Assembly (NCBI RefSeq): GCF_900187185.1
Contig: NZ_LT906465.1
Span: forward strand, 2,666,001-2,730,000
Length of the DNA: 64,000 nucleotides
DNA from: Chryseobacterium taklimakanense
GTDB lineage: Bacteria > Bacteroidota > Bacteroidia > Flavobacteriales > Weeksellaceae
Reading direction: 5' to 3'
Shown: in pieces, positions 17,469-27,144 of the stretch
Numbering within the stretch: the stretch's first letter is position 1
Layout of the letters: each line of letters begins with the position of its first letter
Notes under the pieces: model-generated
Told to the model about the DNA's origin: nothing
Seen by the model: the letters and a program-made list of their open reading frames with translations, nothing else
Database searches by the model: none
Translations under genes and position numbers: made by a program

Positions 17469-19133
17469 GTGTCCAACGAACCGGGATACTACAAAACGAA
17501 ACCAATTTTTATGGCAAAATTAAGCATTGCAGGATATATAGTATTTACTTATGAATATAGCCCTTACAAAGACATTTATTGGAATGAAATAAGTCAAAAG
17601 ATCATTAAAAAATATGGGGATAATATCATTGATGATTTAGAAAAAGTAGATGAATGTCTTAATGAATGCTTTTTATATTTCATTAAAAAATTCGAAGAAA
17701 TAGTTTCCAATATTAGCAACTTCAAATTCTACTGTTATGTTTTTAGATTGCACGAAGATTCTTTAAAATTAATGCTTAAGGAAAGAAGCGGTGAATTAGA
17801 CCTTTTTGAATCAATTGAGGAGTCTCATTTCGCTATATACAGAAGGATTTTAAAAATAGTACTTGAACAAGGCTGTAATGTAGATATGCAATGGGGAACT
17901 CTTAATGATACTTCTGCAGATACGTTTAGTGAAAATGTTCAAAGATTATTTTATATTGGGATGCAACTTTATATGTTTGCTGACAAGATAGCCTATCATA
18001 GAATGCTTAACGGTGCATATTTTATTAACTTCGAAGAAAATGACATTGTTATTAACTGGCAAAATAATTATGGTACTGTTGAACATCATTTAATGTCTTA
18101 TTTTTCAAAAGGATATGAGACTGGTGTGGTTGATGAAACGGGCGTTACCGAATTGAGACAAAAGATTGAAGAATGCTATGGAGTACATTATGATAAAACA
18201 TTTGGAATTCCTTTCTTCATAAAAAAGCATTTTTCGGGAAATCCTTGTCAAACTATTGAACCTTATGTACTACCAATAAATTTAAAGTCAGAATTTAGTG
18301 ATTTATCTAATGAGGATGCAGAAAATATTTACAAAGGATTGTCTATATCAAAAGAAAATTGTTTGTCTTTAATTGATACAATATTGAAGCCCTACTCTAC
18401 TGAACGCTTTCTTTACAGACCTTTTTTAATTTATAATATAAACAATGAGCAACGACTATTAACTTCAGAAGATAAATTTTCTGAATCAGTTTATGTTTTA
18501 GCAACAAACGCAGTTCAATGGAATACATTAAATGCTGAATGGAGACAAAAAAAATGCTTTCAAAAGTATATTAATAAAAAAAGTAATGAACATGATAAAT
18601 TATTAGAAGACCGAATTGAACAATACTTTAAAACTAATAGAATCTTATTTGCTCGGAATATAAAGAGTTTTAAAACAGCAACAAATAATAATATTAATAT
18701 TGATAATGCTACTTGTGGCGAAATAGATTTTATCTTCATTGATGGTATTCGAAAAGAAATTGTTGTTGCAGATTCTAAATATAATAAAGCGAGGTATGAA
18801 GCTGTAGGCTACAGACAGGATTTTACAAATTTTGAAAAAAAATATGAACCTCAATTGCAAAAAAAGATAGATTGGGTTGCTAATAATATACCGATTGTTA
18901 ATCAACACTTTGTTAAAATTTCCAACAATCAAAATCTTGATTTTACTTCTTACAATGTAAATGGAATGTTCATAATAAATACTCCAACTTTTTATATGTT
19001 TTGTAGCAAATATTTAACTATTGATATTGAACATTTTGAGCTTCACCTTAAGGGAAGAAATGTTTATCCCGATTTAACATTACCATTTGAAGTTGGGACA
19101 CAAAAAATATATACATATCCATATTTTAAATAG
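17469..19133 (+). CDS. Orphan protein with PD-(D/E)XK nuclease-like C-terminus
   Basis: 554 residues from a GTG at 17469; an ATG at 17511 (MAKLSIAGYIVFTYEYSPYK) is a good alternative. The N-terminal 380 residues match nothing I recognise. Near the C-terminus, CGEIDFIFIDGIRKEIVVAD followed by SK gives the pattern E418/D420...D435-x-K437, with a strand-turn-strand layout, as in the PD-(D/E)XK nuclease fold. The helix after it (QDFTNFEKKYEPQLQKKIDW) is amphipathic. No partner gene is adjacent: Qat ends 410 bases upstream and a gene fragment follows. Probably a standalone restriction or abortive-infection protein; the function is inferred from fold motifs and island context only. Confidence 0.55.
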   Translation: MSNEPGYYKTKPIFMAKLSIAGYIVFTYEYSPYKDIYWNEISQKIIKKYGDNIIDDLEKVDECLNECFLYFIKKFEEIVSNISNFKFYCYVFRLHEDSLKLMLKERSGELDLFESIEESHFAIYRRILKIVLEQGCNVDMQWGTLNDTSADTFSENVQRLFYIGMQLYMFADKIAYHRMLNGAYFINFEENDIVINWQNNYGTVEHHLMSYFSKGYETGVVDETGVTELRQKIEECYGVHYDKTFGIPFFIKKHFSGNPCQTIEPYVLPINLKSEFSDLSNEDAENIYKGLSISKENCLSLIDTILKPYSTERFLYRPFLIYNINNEQRLLTSEDKFSESVYVLATNAVQWNTLNAEWRQKKCFQKYINKKSNEHDKLLEDRIEQYFKTNRILFARNIKSFKTATNNNINIDNATCGEIDFIFIDGIRKEIVVADSKYNKARYEAVGYRQDFTNFEKKYEPQLQKKIDWVANNIPIVNQHFVKISNNQNLDFTSYNVNGMFIINTPTFYMFCSKYLTIDIEHFELHLKGRNVYPDLTLPFEVGTQKIYTYPYFK

Positions 19134-19162
19134 GAATCATCGAATAAATAAAATAAAATTAA

Positions 19163-19474
19163 ATAACCAACATACCAAAGTTCATACTTCCATTCAAAAT
19201 AATCGGTATTGAATTATTTGAAGGAGATGTGAAAGTGATTGGGTCAAGAAATGATTTTTTGCATGGTCGTATTACTGATTACAAAAATTTAGGAGAAAAC
19301 AGGGGAATCAGTCAAAAAGATAGAGATATGTATTATGCATCTGTTCGATTTTATACATTAATCAATTTGTTAATTTTGAAATACATAGGTTATGATAGTT
19401 ACGTACTTAATTTTTCAAAAATATTTGAGAACGATACTACATATTTAGTAAAAGAAGATTTTTACAGAAAATGA
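19163..19474 (+). pseudogene. HEPN-like gene remnant (C-terminal part)
   Basis: The frame is open from 19163 with no good start; a GTG at 19229 gives 81 residues. The conceptual product contains GSRNDFLHGRITDYKNLGEN, an R-x4-H motif typical of HEPN ribonucleases (for example ApeA-like proteins), then a helical end (YASVRFYTLINLLILKYIGY) of the type found at the C-terminus of such proteins. The expected N-terminal several hundred residues are missing, so I read this as a truncated gene left after a deletion. Confidence 0.5.
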
Positions 19475-19556
19475 TAAAACATTTGTAATGATAGTTGTCC
19501 TCATGTCATAATTAAGTTAATTTTTTAAAATATAACTTCGTCAATTATATTGAATT

Positions 19557-19586
19557 TTGCCAATATTATATAAATGCATATCTTTG
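19557..19586 (+). promoter_or_regulatory. Bacteroidetes-type promoter of the AbiE pair
   Basis: TTG at 19557-19559 and TATCTTTG at 19579-19586, spaced 19 bases, match the TTG/TAnnTTTG consensus. The start codon at 19594 is 7 bases after the -7 box, so the message is probably leaderless. TTTTGCCAATATT overlaps the -33 element, a suitable site for repression. Confidence 0.65.
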
Positions 19587-19593
19587 CACTGTA

Positions 19594-20319
19594 ATGTTAA
19601 GAAATTTGGAACAACATATTGAACATTATTTTAAGGGAAGCGATAAACTTTCCAAGGATAGGCTTGTATTTTCTATAAAGAAGGACTTTCCAAGTTGGTC
19701 TGAAAATACCATCAATATGTATCTCTCCAAACTTAAAAAAGACGGAGTTTTAAATAATCCCTCAAGAGGAATCTATGAGATAGAGAACAAAGAACAGTTT
19801 TATCCTAAAATCTCAAGTAATCTTAAAAGAATTTACAATAAAGTAAATCGAGAATTCCCCTATATTTCGTTTTGTGTTTGGGACACGATATGGTTCAATG
19901 ACTTTATGATTCATCAGCCTTTTAAGAACTATGTTGTTTTAGAGGTTGAAAAAGATGCTTGTGAATCAGTGTTTTCATTTTTGTCGCAAACAATGAAAAA
20001 TGTCTTTTTCAATCCTGATGAAGAAATTTTTGAGCGCTACATTCACAATGTTGATGAGGTTGTAATTGTGAAGAATCTGATTTCGGAATCACCATTAATT
20101 GAAAGAGATAAAATAACTATTCCTACACTTGAAAAGTTATTGGTAGATATGTTGATTGATGCTTCGCTTTTTTCGGCTCAACAAAATGAAAAAGAAATAA
20201 TCATTAAGAATGTAAAACAAAGATTTACATTAAATGAACTGAAGATGAATAGATATGCTTCAAGAAGAAACAGGGAAAAGGAAATTTATGAATTAATAAA
20301 TATAAGTTTGGCAAAATAA
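19594..20319 (+). CDS. abiEi: AbiEi-like antitoxin, type IV toxin-antitoxin (DUF6577-like)
   Basis: 241 residues. The N-terminus (about 1-70) is a winged-helix domain: SKDRLVFSIKKDFPSWSENT, then INMYLSKLKKDGVLNNPSRG and IYEI, as in AbiEi antitoxins that bind their own promoter. The C-terminal part (PYISFCVWDTIWFNDFMIHQ onwards) is the domain that opposes the nucleotidyltransferase toxin. The toxin gene starts 26 bases after the stop. Autoregulation is expected: TTTTGCCAA motifs occur in the promoter and in an inverted repeat over the stop codon. Confidence 0.8.
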   Translation: MLRNLEQHIEHYFKGSDKLSKDRLVFSIKKDFPSWSENTINMYLSKLKKDGVLNNPSRGIYEIENKEQFYPKISSNLKRIYNKVNREFPYISFCVWDTIWFNDFMIHQPFKNYVVLEVEKDACESVFSFLSQTMKNVFFNPDEEIFERYIHNVDEVVIVKNLISESPLIERDKITIPTLEKLLVDMLIDASLFSAQQNEKEIIIKNVKQRFTLNELKMNRYASRRNREKEIYELINISLAK

Positions 20320-20333
20320 ACATATTTTGCCAA
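20308..20333. promoter_or_regulatory. Inverted repeat TTGGCAAAAT/ATTTTGCCAA
   Basis: A perfect 10-bp inverted repeat with a 6-base spacer over the abiEi stop codon and the intergenic gap before the toxin. One arm (ATTTTGCCAA) also occurs at the abiEi promoter (19554-19563). It is either an operator or an attenuating hairpin that lowers toxin expression relative to the antitoxin. Confidence 0.6.
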
Positions 20334-20345
20334 TTTTAAACAATT

Positions 20346-21383
20346 ATGATAGATGCAAAATCTTACACTGAAGAATGGATAACTAACTTACGAAATAGTT
20401 TTGGCAAACGTGTTGACCCGAAACTTATAGAAAAAGTAATATATGCATTGACACTCTTGGAGCAATTGAGATTGAACAATCTAGAATTTGTCTTCAAAGG
20501 AGGAACAGCACTACTTTTAGCGACGGAAAATCCGAGACGCTTTTCAATAGACATCGACATTATTACCGAAGAATCTGAAGACAAAATCAAAACGGTTTTA
20601 GAAAAAATAAGTCAATTAGAGATGTTTATCAGATGGGAGGACGATAATGATAGAAAACACACCCAAGATGCACCTATTGGACATTTCAAAATATTTTACA
20701 AAAGCAGTGTAGATGGTCACGAAGAACCTATTTTGTTGGATTTATTATATTCAACCAATCCTTATCCTGAAACAAAACTTTATCCGATAAAACATAAGTG
20801 GCTATTAACTGATGGAGAAGCAACTGATGTCGTCTTACCAACATTTGAAGCCATTTTAGGAGATAAGTTAACAGCATTTGCTCCAAAAACAACAGGAATA
20901 TTGTATTCTAAAAATCGTCCTGTAGAAATTATTAAACAATTGTATGACATTGCGTTTCTATTCGACCAAATAACTGATTTGGATGTTGTAAGAAAAAGTT
21001 ATTCTAGAGTTGTAGGGGAAGAAATAAGATATAGGAATTTGAAAATTGACGCTGATGTGGTTTTGAATGATACTTGGCAAACATGCTATATCTTGTCGGA
21101 AAGAGATGAGAAGTCTGATGAATTCAAACATTTGCAGTTAGGTATCAAGAATTTCACAAATTTTATCATCGACCGTTTTTCAATTGAAGAGGCGATTGTT
21201 GCATCTTCAAAAGTGGCTTATCTCACAACTTTAATAAAAAAGGGTGGAAATAAAGAAATAGAGCGCTTTAATAATCCAACTGAAATCAAAGATTGGCTGA
21301 TTGAACATCCCACCTACAATAAACTGAACAAGTTAAAAAAGAGTAATCCCGAGGCATTTTTTTATTGGTACAAATGTGTATAG
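20346..21383 (+). CDS. abiEii: AbiEii-type nucleotidyltransferase toxin
   Basis: 345 residues. The nucleotidyltransferase signature is present: FKGGTALLL at about 50-58 and RFSIDIDIITEE with the acidic pair D69/D71, followed by HFKIFY and the conserved region DKLTAFAPKTTGI near residues 176-188 and KQLYDIAFLFDQ. AbiEii toxins add nucleotides to RNA targets (shown for tRNA acceptor stems in some homologues) and cause growth arrest on phage infection. It pairs with the antitoxin upstream. All core acidic residues seem intact. Confidence 0.88.
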   Translation: MIDAKSYTEEWITNLRNSFGKRVDPKLIEKVIYALTLLEQLRLNNLEFVFKGGTALLLATENPRRFSIDIDIITEESEDKIKTVLEKISQLEMFIRWEDDNDRKHTQDAPIGHFKIFYKSSVDGHEEPILLDLLYSTNPYPETKLYPIKHKWLLTDGEATDVVLPTFEAILGDKLTAFAPKTTGILYSKNRPVEIIKQLYDIAFLFDQITDLDVVRKSYSRVVGEEIRYRNLKIDADVVLNDTWQTCYILSERDEKSDEFKHLQLGIKNFTNFIIDRFSIEEAIVASSKVAYLTTLIKKGGNKEIERFNNPTEIKDWLIEHPTYNKLNKLKKSNPEAFFYWYKCV

Positions 21384-21474
21384 AACTTAAGAGCATTTTC
21401 ATAGCAAAAAATGAATAGTTCTGATTCTTTTATTCATCACTTTTCTTAATAACAAATATTTAAGACAAATATTT

Positions 21475-21503
21475 TATCTTTGTTAGATTGCCAATATTGG
21501 TAA
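21475..21503 (+). promoter_or_regulatory. Promoter with palindromic operator upstream of sngA
   Basis: TATCTTTG at 21475-21482 is a good -7 box; no exact TTG is seen at the usual -33 distance. The expected start of transcription coincides with TTGCCAATATTGGTAA (21488-21503), a palindrome with a perfect CCAATATTGG core. The 5' leader to the sngA ATG is about 100 bases. TGCCAATATT is shared with the AbiE promoter. Confidence 0.5.
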
Positions 21504-21593
21504 AAAAATCCAAATTAATATTAACTTTTTAATTCCAAATCAAATTCCTTGATAACATTTATCGGAATTTGATAGAATCTGATTTTAGTAAAT

Positions 21594-23555
21594 ATGACAA
21601 TTTTTATTATTTTATTTTTGATAATTCTTATCGTTGTTCTAAGTAAGAAAAAGAATCCAAGCAAAAAAGTATACTTTAAGAACTCAAATTCTTTAATTCA
21701 ACCATCTGCAGTTAATAGTATATCTGCAAAAAGCCGTTCTAAAGCAATAGAAGACATGTCTTTTCATAACACAAATTCATCTAAAATAAATGATGATAGC
21801 GTTATTGATGTTTCTGAACTTGTAAGCACATTGATTGGAAATATCAAAGTTACTTCTGATTACACCTCTTCTTATTCCTCAATTCCGTATTGGGCACATC
21901 AATATATTTACTCATACAACGAAATAAATTATGCAACTCAAGCGCAAAAGGCATTTTACGAAAAATTTAGAAATGAATTCTTAAAAGAAAACTTCATCTA
22001 TCTAAATGGCAATAATAACTATGCCTTTATTTTACTTTTTGATTTACTGAATGAATTCGAAAATCACAAAGATTACCACAAAATTGAAAAACAATTAGAA
22101 GATTTAGGAAATAACTATCCTAGAACAAAATCATATTGCGTGTCGTTTTTGCTCAAAAAACTTGAAGAATACAATATGGATAATGAAGCTGATTTATTCA
22201 GGGAGAAAAACTACCAATACGATTACGACTATTGGAAATTGGGAAGACGATACAAAAAGAAGCTTAATCTTACCAATGAACAAGAGCAAATTCTTAACAG
22301 AATATGGCTTCAAAATAATGTGTTCAATGAAATTGAGTTCTGCAAAATTGAAATACTAAAAGGATTTTTGAGAGCTTACGAATTTTTACAGCGTAATTAT
22401 GTTTCGACTGACAATTCATTTGAAAATTTAATGGACGAACTGTCGGATTTTATTGTTAGAAAATATTATCATTATAGAAAAGGTAGTCAAAATTATAAAT
22501 ACACTTTCGATTCTGTAAAAGGAGAAATCTACGGTCACATTTTGAAATTGACAGAAAATAATGTTAGAGAAGAATTTTCCAATAAACGAAAATTAACTGC
22601 GGAATTGAATTACAGAACTCCTGAGATTTTAAATCTATATGATGAAAAAATCATTTCAAAATTAGCTGACTTTTTTGTTGAAGACAAGAAGAACATAATA
22701 CCACCGGATTTGGACACAGAAAAACTACTAAATGAAAGTAATACCACTCGTTGGAAGTCCAAGTTTGAAAAAATTTTAAAAGATTTTTCATCTGCGGATG
22801 GATTCGAAAATCAAATCATCAACTTGGCGGAGCAGAATGTCAAAAATCCTTCAGTAGAAAATATTTTTTACGAAGCATCAAAATCTGTGGCAAAAATTGA
22901 CAAAGTTTGTTCTCTCCGGCTTTACCTTCGCTATATTGATGCTGACTTAAAATCAACGCAGTTTGACAATAAGCAGATGAATAAAACAATTCAAAAAAGT
23001 TTATTTAATACAGCTGAACAATTTGACGATTTTGAAAAAATATTGAATAAATTCATTGTTGAAAAGAATCTTGAAGAGGCATTAAAGTGTATAAATGAGT
23101 TTTATATCCCAAAGAGACGAAAAATATCCATTGATAAAAAAACAATTCAAGATGTCCAGAAACAACACTCGGGAACGGTAAGTCTCCTTAATGAATATTT
23201 GCAAGAAGAGATGGAAGAAGATGTGCAAAATGAAGAATGGGGAAAAGAAGAGGATGTTGTTCAAATTAATATAATTAACGATAATGAAGATTTAGTTTCT
23301 TCTAAATTTTTAAATGAATTAAATCTTTCTGAACTTCAAAAAGAAGTTTTGGAAATCTTTGAAAAAAGCAGTTTCAGTATTCCCCAAACCGAACTTGAAG
23401 ATTTCCTAAAAGCAAAAAACCAAATGATGAATTCGGTAGTAGATTCTATTAACGAACACTGTTTTGATACATTTGATGATGTACTTATTGAAGAAGACGA
23501 TGAGTATTTTACTATAAACGAAAATTATTACAAAAAACTATTAAAGAATGATTGA
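21594..23555 (+). CDS. sngA: Shango component SngA, TerB-domain membrane protein
   Basis: 653 residues: one N-terminal membrane helix (residues 2-17) followed by a basic stretch, a Ser/Asn-rich linker to about 75, then a TerB_N-type region (SIPYWAHQYIYSYNEINYAT onwards), a long helical middle and an acidic C-terminal TerB_C-like region (SELQKEVLEIFEKSSFSIPQ). Shango is a three-gene anti-phage system of a TerB-like protein, an ATPase and a helicase, the order found here. It overlaps the ATPase gene by 8 bases. Confidence 0.82.
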   Translation: MTIFIILFLIILIVVLSKKKNPSKKVYFKNSNSLIQPSAVNSISAKSRSKAIEDMSFHNTNSSKINDDSVIDVSELVSTLIGNIKVTSDYTSSYSSIPYWAHQYIYSYNEINYATQAQKAFYEKFRNEFLKENFIYLNGNNNYAFILLFDLLNEFENHKDYHKIEKQLEDLGNNYPRTKSYCVSFLLKKLEEYNMDNEADLFREKNYQYDYDYWKLGRRYKKKLNLTNEQEQILNRIWLQNNVFNEIEFCKIEILKGFLRAYEFLQRNYVSTDNSFENLMDELSDFIVRKYYHYRKGSQNYKYTFDSVKGEIYGHILKLTENNVREEFSNKRKLTAELNYRTPEILNLYDEKIISKLADFFVEDKKNIIPPDLDTEKLLNESNTTRWKSKFEKILKDFSSADGFENQIINLAEQNVKNPSVENIFYEASKSVAKIDKVCSLRLYLRYIDADLKSTQFDNKQMNKTIQKSLFNTAEQFDDFEKILNKFIVEKNLEEALKCINEFYIPKRRKISIDKKTIQDVQKQHSGTVSLLNEYLQEEMEEDVQNEEWGKEEDVVQINIINDNEDLVSSKFLNELNLSELQKEVLEIFEKSSFSIPQTELEDFLKAKNQMMNSVVDSINEHCFDTFDDVLIEEDDEYFTINENYYKKLLKND

Positions 23556-24864
23556 TAACATTAAACCAAAAGAAGCTACCTCAATAGTAAATTCACTTGT
23601 AAGCGGTGTAGTCCCCAAAATTGGTGTTCAGCATATAACGGTTGGAAGAACCGATGAAATAGAAGCATTCATCTCAGCACTCAACGATGTTAAAAACGGG
23701 CATAGTTTAGCCAAGTTTTGGATTGGTGATTTTGGGAGTGGGAAGTCTTTTATGCTTCATTTGCTCAATACTGTTGCACTGAAACAGAAATTTGTGGTGG
23801 CAAACGCAGATTTTACACCGGACAATCGACTTTATTCAAACGATGGAAAGAGTGTTTTGCTCTATTCATCAATTATGGACAATATTGCGATTCAAACCAA
23901 GCCTGAAGGTGGAGCTTTGCAAACGCTGTTGGAAAAATGGATTGAGCAAGTAATTACAAAAACAGCACAGGAAAATGAAATCTCTTTGGTTGATATTCGA
24001 AATGAGGAATACCTTGGCTTGATTCAAAATTCTATAATCAAGACTATTAATGAAATTACGGAAGTAGGAGGTTTTGATTTCGGTTCCGTCATTGTCAAAT
24101 ATTATGAGGGTTATATAAAAGGAGATGAACTTTTGCGTAGAAATGCGTTAAAATGGTTGAAGGGAGAATACAAAACAAAAACTGAAGCAAGGCAAGATTT
24201 AGGGGTTCGTGAAATTATCAACGACCAAAACTTTTATGATATGCTGAAAAATTTCTGCAAATTGTTTGTCAGCATGGGTTACAGTGGTTTTATGATTAAT
24301 TTGGATGAAGCAATCAACCTCTATAAAATTTCAACTTCTGTGATGAGGGAGAAGAATTACGAAAAAATTCTCAGCATCTATAATGACTGTTTTCAGGGTA
24401 AAGTATCAAACTTATTCATCAATTTTGCAGGTACGAGGGAGTTTTTGGAGAATGAAAGACGCGGTCTATTTAGTTACCAAGCTTTAAAATCTCGATTACA
24501 AACTAATAAATTTGAAACATTGGAGATGAGGGATTTTGCACAGCCAGTGATCAAACTCACTCCGTTAAACCATAATGAAATTTTTGTTCTACTAAAGAAG
24601 TTAAAGTTAATATTTGATTTTAATTATAAGACTGATATCAATATTTCTGATGAAGAAATTTCAGCCTTTATGGAGGAAATGTTTAATAAACCAGGAGCTT
24701 CTGAATTTCTTACACCAAGAGAAGTGATTCGTGATTTTTTAAACATTTTAAATATCATTCGCCAAAATCCAGAAGTGGACAAGAACCAATTGTTTGGAGA
24801 TATAGAAATTGAGGATGAAAGACCAAACGATTTGAATATCTTGGATAGCATCGAAGAATTATGA
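23548..24864 (+). CDS. sngB: Shango component SngB, DUF2791/BrxC-D-type ATPase
   Basis: 438 residues. Walker A is GDFGSGKS at 60-67 within AKFWIGDFGSGKSFML; Walker B/NLDEA at 251-255 (GFMINLDEAINLYK). The N-terminal IVNSLVSGVVPKIGVQHITV is characteristic of the BREX/DUF2791 ATP-binding family. In Shango this ATPase partners with the TerB protein and helicase. It overlaps sngA by 8 bases and sngC by 4, so the three are coupled. BREX is ruled out because no BrxC, PglX or PglZ gene is near. Confidence 0.85.
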   Translation: MIDNIKPKEATSIVNSLVSGVVPKIGVQHITVGRTDEIEAFISALNDVKNGHSLAKFWIGDFGSGKSFMLHLLNTVALKQKFVVANADFTPDNRLYSNDGKSVLLYSSIMDNIAIQTKPEGGALQTLLEKWIEQVITKTAQENEISLVDIRNEEYLGLIQNSIIKTINEITEVGGFDFGSVIVKYYEGYIKGDELLRRNALKWLKGEYKTKTEARQDLGVREIINDQNFYDMLKNFCKLFVSMGYSGFMINLDEAINLYKISTSVMREKNYEKILSIYNDCFQGKVSNLFINFAGTREFLENERRGLFSYQALKSRLQTNKFETLEMRDFAQPVIKLTPLNHNEIFVLLKKLKLIFDFNYKTDINISDEEISAFMEEMFNKPGASEFLTPREVIRDFLNILNIIRQNPEVDKNQLFGDIEIEDERPNDLNILDSIEEL

Positions 24865-26996
24865 TAGCCTTCAATCTACTTTCCGAGCCGATTCGAAAAT
24901 ATATTAGAGATAAAGGATGGGAAAGTCTTAGACCAATTCAGGAAGCTGCAATCCAACGAATATTAAGCACAGAAAATAATTATGTGTTGATTTCAAGGAC
25001 TGCGTCAGGCAAAACAGAAGCCGCATTTCTGCCTATATTGTCAAGGGCAAATTTCAAAAAAGAAGGAGTTAGGATTCTTTATATTTCTCCATTAATTGCA
25101 TTGATAAATGACCAATTTCGCAGAGTGGAAGAATTGTGCGAATATTTGGACATACCTGTAACAAAATGGCATGGTGAAGCAAGCAGAGGTCAAAAAGAAA
25201 AACTACTCAAAAATCCAAGTGGAATTGTATTGATTACTCCTGAGTCTTTGGAAGCAATGTTTGTAAACAAGCCATACAATGTAAAGCATTTGTTTGAATC
25301 ATTAGAATTTGTTGTCATCGATGAAATTCATTCATTTTTAGGTTCTGACAGGGGAATCCAATTGCAATCAATATTGTCGCGACTACAAAAAATAAATAAA
25401 ACAAAGTTCAAAACCTTAGCGCTTTCTGCCACTGTTAGTGATTCTAATCAATATGTTGAGTTAAAAAATTTTATTGGCGATGTTGAGAATACAAAAATTA
25501 TTAGGGATATCACGCCAAAACCTATCAATGCTGTTTTTAGATATTTTGAAGGTACAGGTGCTGAATTACCTCTCGATTTGTTGAAGGATTTATACGTTCA
25601 GACAAGAAATAATAAATCACTTATTTTTCCTAATGCTAGAGGAAGGGTAGAAGAGGTCGCTGTAAAATTGAGAAAGATTTCAGATAAAGTTGGTGGACAT
25701 CAAAATTATTTTTCGCATCATTCTTCTGTTGATAAAGAGGTGAGAGAATATGTAGAGTTTTTTGCGAAAAATAATACCTATCAGAATTTTAGCATTGCTT
25801 GTACGTCAACTTTAGAGTTGGGAATTGATATTGGAAGTGTCGATCAGGTTGTACAGATTGATGCAACTCATAGTATTGCTTCATTAATCCAACGAGTAGG
25901 ACGAAGTGGAAGAAGGGATGATAAAGCGAGTAATTTATTTTTGTATGCAACCAATCGATGGACATTGCTACAATCTGTTGCTTGTTGGTTATTATATGAG
26001 GAAAAATATATCGAGCCTGTAATTTTGAAAGAAAAGGCATATGATATTTTGGTTCATCAGATACTTTCTACGGTAAAGGGCACTTCGGGTATATTAAAAA
26101 AGAATCTAATTTCTGTTTTACAAGAAAATAACGCCTTTAAAAATATTTCAAAAACCGATATTGAAGAGATCATTGATTTTTTAGTAGCAAAAGACCTTTT
26201 AGAAAAACTTGAATTTGAATTAATTTTAGGAATTGAGGGAGAAAAGATTGTCAACAATCGGGAGTTTTATAGTGTTTTTCAAACCGAAGATTTATTTAAA
26301 GTTTCGCATAAAGGAAATAAAATCGGCGAAATACCACTTACGATTCAGGTTCGCGAAGATGAAAATATTTATTTATCTGCCCGAATTTGGAAAATTGCTC
26401 ATGTTGATTTGAAATCAAAAAAAATTGAAGTTATTCCGGCAAATGATGGAAAGAAACCTATTTTTGAAGGAAACGGTGCTAATATAGCTGAAAGAATAAG
26501 GCAAAAAATGTTAGAAATTTTGGTTTCAAAAAAAGAGTATGATTTTCTTGACGAGCCAAGTCAGAATATCATAACTGAAATGCAAAAAGAATTTTCGATT
26601 TTTGATATCAATGATTTATATAGTCAAAGACCGCTTCATTCCACTAATAGTAATCTTACTTTCTTTTCTTTTACGAGTTCAAAAATTAATAAAACTTTAA
26701 AAATAGTTTTCGATGCAGTAGGAATTGAAAACTTTTATACTGAGCTCGAAAGCGCATTTGAAATCAAAATAAATAAGGATGAATTTGCACAAAAATTAAA
26801 AAAATTATCATCTTTTGATGTTAACATTGATTTGGTGCTAGCAAATGTTTTAGATGCAAACCCCAACATTTTAGATTTTTCAAAATATGGTAAATTCTTG
26901 CCTGTAAAATTCCAATTGGAAATATTGAAAAACTCATATTATGATTTACTTGGTTGTGAAAGATTTTTAAGAAGTTTAAAGATTGTAAATAATTAG
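24861..26996 (+). CDS. sngC: Shango component SngC, DEAD/DEAH-box helicase
   Basis: 711 residues, superfamily 2. Motif I TASGKT at 47-52, motif II DEIH at 154-157, motif III LSAT near 188-191, motif V CTSTLELGIDIGSVDQ and motif VI QRVGRSGR at 344-351. The helicase core is followed by a winged-helix and helical C-terminal region (about 380-700), resembling Lhr/BrxHI-like helicases. It starts inside the last codons of sngB (ATGA overlap) and ends the operon. A 150-base gap follows. Confidence 0.87.
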   Translation: MIAFNLLSEPIRKYIRDKGWESLRPIQEAAIQRILSTENNYVLISRTASGKTEAAFLPILSRANFKKEGVRILYISPLIALINDQFRRVEELCEYLDIPVTKWHGEASRGQKEKLLKNPSGIVLITPESLEAMFVNKPYNVKHLFESLEFVVIDEIHSFLGSDRGIQLQSILSRLQKINKTKFKTLALSATVSDSNQYVELKNFIGDVENTKIIRDITPKPINAVFRYFEGTGAELPLDLLKDLYVQTRNNKSLIFPNARGRVEEVAVKLRKISDKVGGHQNYFSHHSSVDKEVREYVEFFAKNNTYQNFSIACTSTLELGIDIGSVDQVVQIDATHSIASLIQRVGRSGRRDDKASNLFLYATNRWTLLQSVACWLLYEEKYIEPVILKEKAYDILVHQILSTVKGTSGILKKNLISVLQENNAFKNISKTDIEEIIDFLVAKDLLEKLEFELILGIEGEKIVNNREFYSVFQTEDLFKVSHKGNKIGEIPLTIQVREDENIYLSARIWKIAHVDLKSKKIEVIPANDGKKPIFEGNGANIAERIRQKMLEILVSKKEYDFLDEPSQNIITEMQKEFSIFDINDLYSQRPLHSTNSNLTFFSFTSSKINKTLKIVFDAVGIENFYTELESAFEIKINKDEFAQKLKKLSSFDVNIDLVLANVLDANPNILDFSKYGKFLPVKFQLEILKNSYYDLLGCERFLRSLKIVNN

Positions 26997-27144
26997 TTAA
27001 AATTATCACTTTAATTATTTTTTCATTTTTTAAAGGTAGGTGATGATTCTTTCTTTGAATGGTGAAGGTATTATCTTGTTATCATGACCTTTTGTTTTAA
27101 TACCTAAATATAGATAACTATTACAAAAATAACACTAAAAGAGC

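Noticed and set aside
23548-26996. BREX system
   Set aside because: The ATPase and helicase belong to families also used by BREX, but no PglZ, PglX, BrxC or BrxA is present and a TerB-type gene comes first, as in Shango.
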